The notes under the pieces were generated by a model, which was given only the letters and a program-made list of their open reading frames with translations, was not told the origin of the DNA and searched no databases. A DNA stretch of 6,775 nt from Candidatus Dormiibacterota bacterium (lineage in GTDB: Bacteria > Chloroflexota > Dormibacteria > Aeolococcales > Aeolococcaceae), in contig PLXL01000172.1 of assembly GCA_003153215.1 (NCBI GenBank), forward strand, positions 1 to 6,775. The letters are read 5' to 3'. Position 1 is the first letter of the stretch. Each line of letters starts with the position of its first letter. The translations under genes were made by a program, and so were the position numbers. Below are positions 6,394 to 6,775 of the stretch, in pieces.

Positions 6394-6411
6394 CTGGGCC
6401 GGCCGGCCCAG
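6394..6411. repeat. Perfect 18-bp palindrome
   Basis: CTGGGCCGGCCGGCCCAG is perfectly self-complementary. It is followed 4 bp later by a second palindrome. It sits in the 248-bp stretch between the divergent cysteine ligase start and the tRNA-Asp gene, next to the direct repeat. It could be a protein-binding operator, a cruciform or stem-loop element, or part of a repeat cassette. Confidence 0.6.
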
Positions 6412-6415
6412 AGCG

Positions 6416-6427
6416 CCCCGCGCGGGG
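6416..6427. repeat. Perfect 12-bp palindrome CCCCGCGCGGGG
   Basis: Self-complementary over 12 bp. It overlaps the first bases of direct-repeat copy 1 (CGGGGTCG). In such GC-rich DNA a 12-bp palindrome alone is weak, but here it is part of a dense block of symmetric elements. Confidence 0.45.
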
Positions 6428-6472
6428 TCGAGAATCTATGGCTCTCGCCGCCTCGCTCCGTTCCCGCTGGTA
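6423..6472. repeat. 50-bp direct repeat, copy 1
   Basis: It starts CGGGGTCGAGAA and ends CCCGCTGGTA, and matches copy 2 (6504-6553) at 48 of 50 positions. Inside, CGAGA-A-TC-TAT-GG-C-TCTCG can fold with one mismatch. One difference from copy 2 turns a C-G pair into T-G and the other lies in the loop, so both copies keep the fold. The end GCTGGTA (6466-6472) is also inverted-repeat partner to TACCAGC (6484-6490) in the spacer. Confidence 0.85.
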
Positions 6473-6490
6473 TTCGCTCCCCGTACCAGC
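6466..6490. repeat. Inverted repeat GCTGGTA / TACCAGC
   Basis: Perfect 7-bp arms (6466-6472 and 6484-6490) around an 11-nt loop. The stem can be extended by CCC (6463-6465) pairing with GGG (6492-6494) past one bulged A. It joins the end of repeat copy 1 to the spacer before copy 2. Confidence 0.55.
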
Positions 6491-6503
6491 AGGGGCCTCC
6501 GCT

Positions 6504-6553
6504 CGGGGTCGAGAACCTACGGCTCTCGCCGCCTCGCTCCGTTCCCGCTGGTA
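6504..6553. repeat. 50-bp direct repeat, copy 2
   Basis: Second copy, 81 bp downstream of copy 1 start to start, with C instead of T at the two differing positions. Its last bases (CTGGTA) form the TG and first two bases of the extended -10 of the tRNA gene, so the tRNA promoter is built partly from repeat sequence. Copy 1 ends CTGGTATTCG, which does not complete a -10 box. Confidence 0.85.
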
Positions 6554-6557
6554 CACT
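6549..6557 (+). promoter_or_regulatory. Extended -10 promoter of tRNA-Asp
   Basis: TG-g-TACACT: the TGn extension plus a TANNNT hexamer at 6552-6557. Transcription would start near 6563-6565, about 6 nt before the mature tRNA 5' end. There is no recognisable -35, which the TGn extension can compensate. Confidence 0.55.
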
Positions 6558-6569
6558 CCGGGACTCTGC

Positions 6570-6648
6570 GGCCCCGTGGTGTAGCCTGGCCTAACACGCC
6601 ACCCTGTCAAGGTGGAGATCGTCGGTTCGAATCCGATCGGGGTCGCCA
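6570..6648 (+). tRNA. tRNA-Asp (anticodon GTC), CCA encoded
   Basis: A complete cloverleaf folds. Acceptor GGCCCCG (6570-6576) pairs with CGGGGTC (6638-6644), with one G2-U71 wobble. D stem GTGT/ACAC (6579-6582/6594-6597) has the loop AGCCTGGCCTA with its GG. Anticodon stem CCACC/GGTGG has the loop CTGTCAA, placing anticodon GTC at 6606-6608. Variable loop is AGATC. T stem GTCGG/CCGAT closes TTCGAAT with one G-U. Discriminator G73 (6645), typical of tRNA-Asp, is followed by encoded CCA (6646-6648). It reads GAC and GAU codons. It stands alone; no neighbouring tRNA is seen within the window. Confidence 0.97.
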
Positions 6649-6680
6649 AGCCGCGACCGGGGGTAGCACCGCCATGGGGG

Positions 6681-6708
6681 CCCCGCGGCGGGGGGCGGCG
6701 CGCCGCCC
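6681..6708. terminator. GC-rich palindromes after tRNA-Asp, probable two-way terminator
   Basis: CCCCG-CGG-CGGGG (6681-6693) is a 5-bp hairpin that abuts the perfect 16-bp palindrome GGGCGGCGCGCCGCCC (6693-6708). Together they fill the gap between the tRNA (+) and the end of a minus-strand frame, where termination of both is expected. There is no T-tract. Confidence 0.4.
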
Positions 6709-6714
6709 GCCTCC

Positions 6715-6774
6715 TCACGGGGGCGGGGCGATCCTCGCCAGCACCCATTGGACCAGGTCGTCGAGCACCTGGTC
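6715..6774 (-). CDS. C-terminal end of an unidentified protein (truncated by window edge)
   Basis: Reading in from the right edge on the minus strand gives DQVLDDLVQWVLARIAPPP and a TGA stop at 6715-6717. Eighteen of 19 codon third positions are G or C, as in the other genes here, and the stop is followed by GC palindromes. This suggests a real gene end, but 19 codons are too few to identify a family. No start is visible. Confidence 0.35.
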   Translation of the reverse strand, partial: DQVLDDLVQWVLARIAPPP

Positions 6775-6775
6775 T

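Noticed and set aside
6423..6553. CRISPR array
   Set aside because: Only two repeat copies of 50 bp with one 31-bp spacer, no cas genes nearby, and the repeat end merges into a tRNA promoter.
5422..6594. Several plus-strand frames opposite the cysteine ligase
   Set aside because: Antisense shadows with no recognisable domain; the minus-strand ligase motifs are unambiguous.
6356..6748. 130-residue minus-strand open frame across the repeats and the tRNA
   Set aside because: The segment ATPIGFEPTISTLTGW is the antisense translation of the tRNA-Asp gene, a well-known false protein, and the two similar peptide stretches are just the 50-bp DNA repeat translated.

Overview
This is a 6.8 kb, very GC-rich stretch of bacterial chromosome. 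Codon third positions in the real genes are overwhelmingly G or C. The mix of families suggests a high-GC Terrabacteria-type bacterium, either Actinomycetota or a related lineage such as Dormibacterota or Chloroflexota. The clues are a DUF4081-type GNAT acetyltransferase, an MshC-like short cysteine ligase, -10 boxes sitting 6-7 nt before start codons as in leaderless transcripts, and a tRNA with encoded CCA. The assignment is inference from family flavour, because no phylogenetic marker is present. I see no transposase, integrase, phage gene or CRISPR array.

Left to right: the window opens with the C-terminal LuxR-type DNA-binding domain of a regulator (+) whose start lies outside. It converges, with 18 bp between stop codons, on a large membrane acyltransferase with a C-terminal SGNH domain (-, OatA-like architecture). 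Upstream of that, on the same strand after about 108 bp, is a DUF4081/GNAT N-acetyltransferase (-). The GNAT gene is divergent from a Thermotoga-type DAHP synthase gene (+, first step of the shikimate pathway). Their start codons lie within a few bases of each other and may even share bases. Next on the + strand is an unrecognised gene with a proline-rich N-terminus and a Cys/His-rich, probably zinc-binding module. It is preceded by a TANNNT box and an 8-codon reading frame whose stop overlaps its start codon. It converges on a class I cysteine ligase of the CysRS/MshC family (-), with GC hairpins between the two stops.

The 250 bp upstream of the cysteine ligase hold perfect palindromes and a 50-bp direct repeat (two copies, 81-bp period). 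They lead into an extended -10 promoter and a tRNA-Asp(GTC) gene on the + strand. After the tRNA come more GC palindromes and, at the very edge, the likely C-terminus of another minus-strand gene.

The genes do not form one pathway. They look like housekeeping and accessory loci in short transcription units with much divergent and convergent packing. The parts most worth a second look are the unknown zinc-module gene with its leader minigene, the cysteine ligase intermediate between CysRS and MshC, and the repeat/palindrome block in front of the tRNA.
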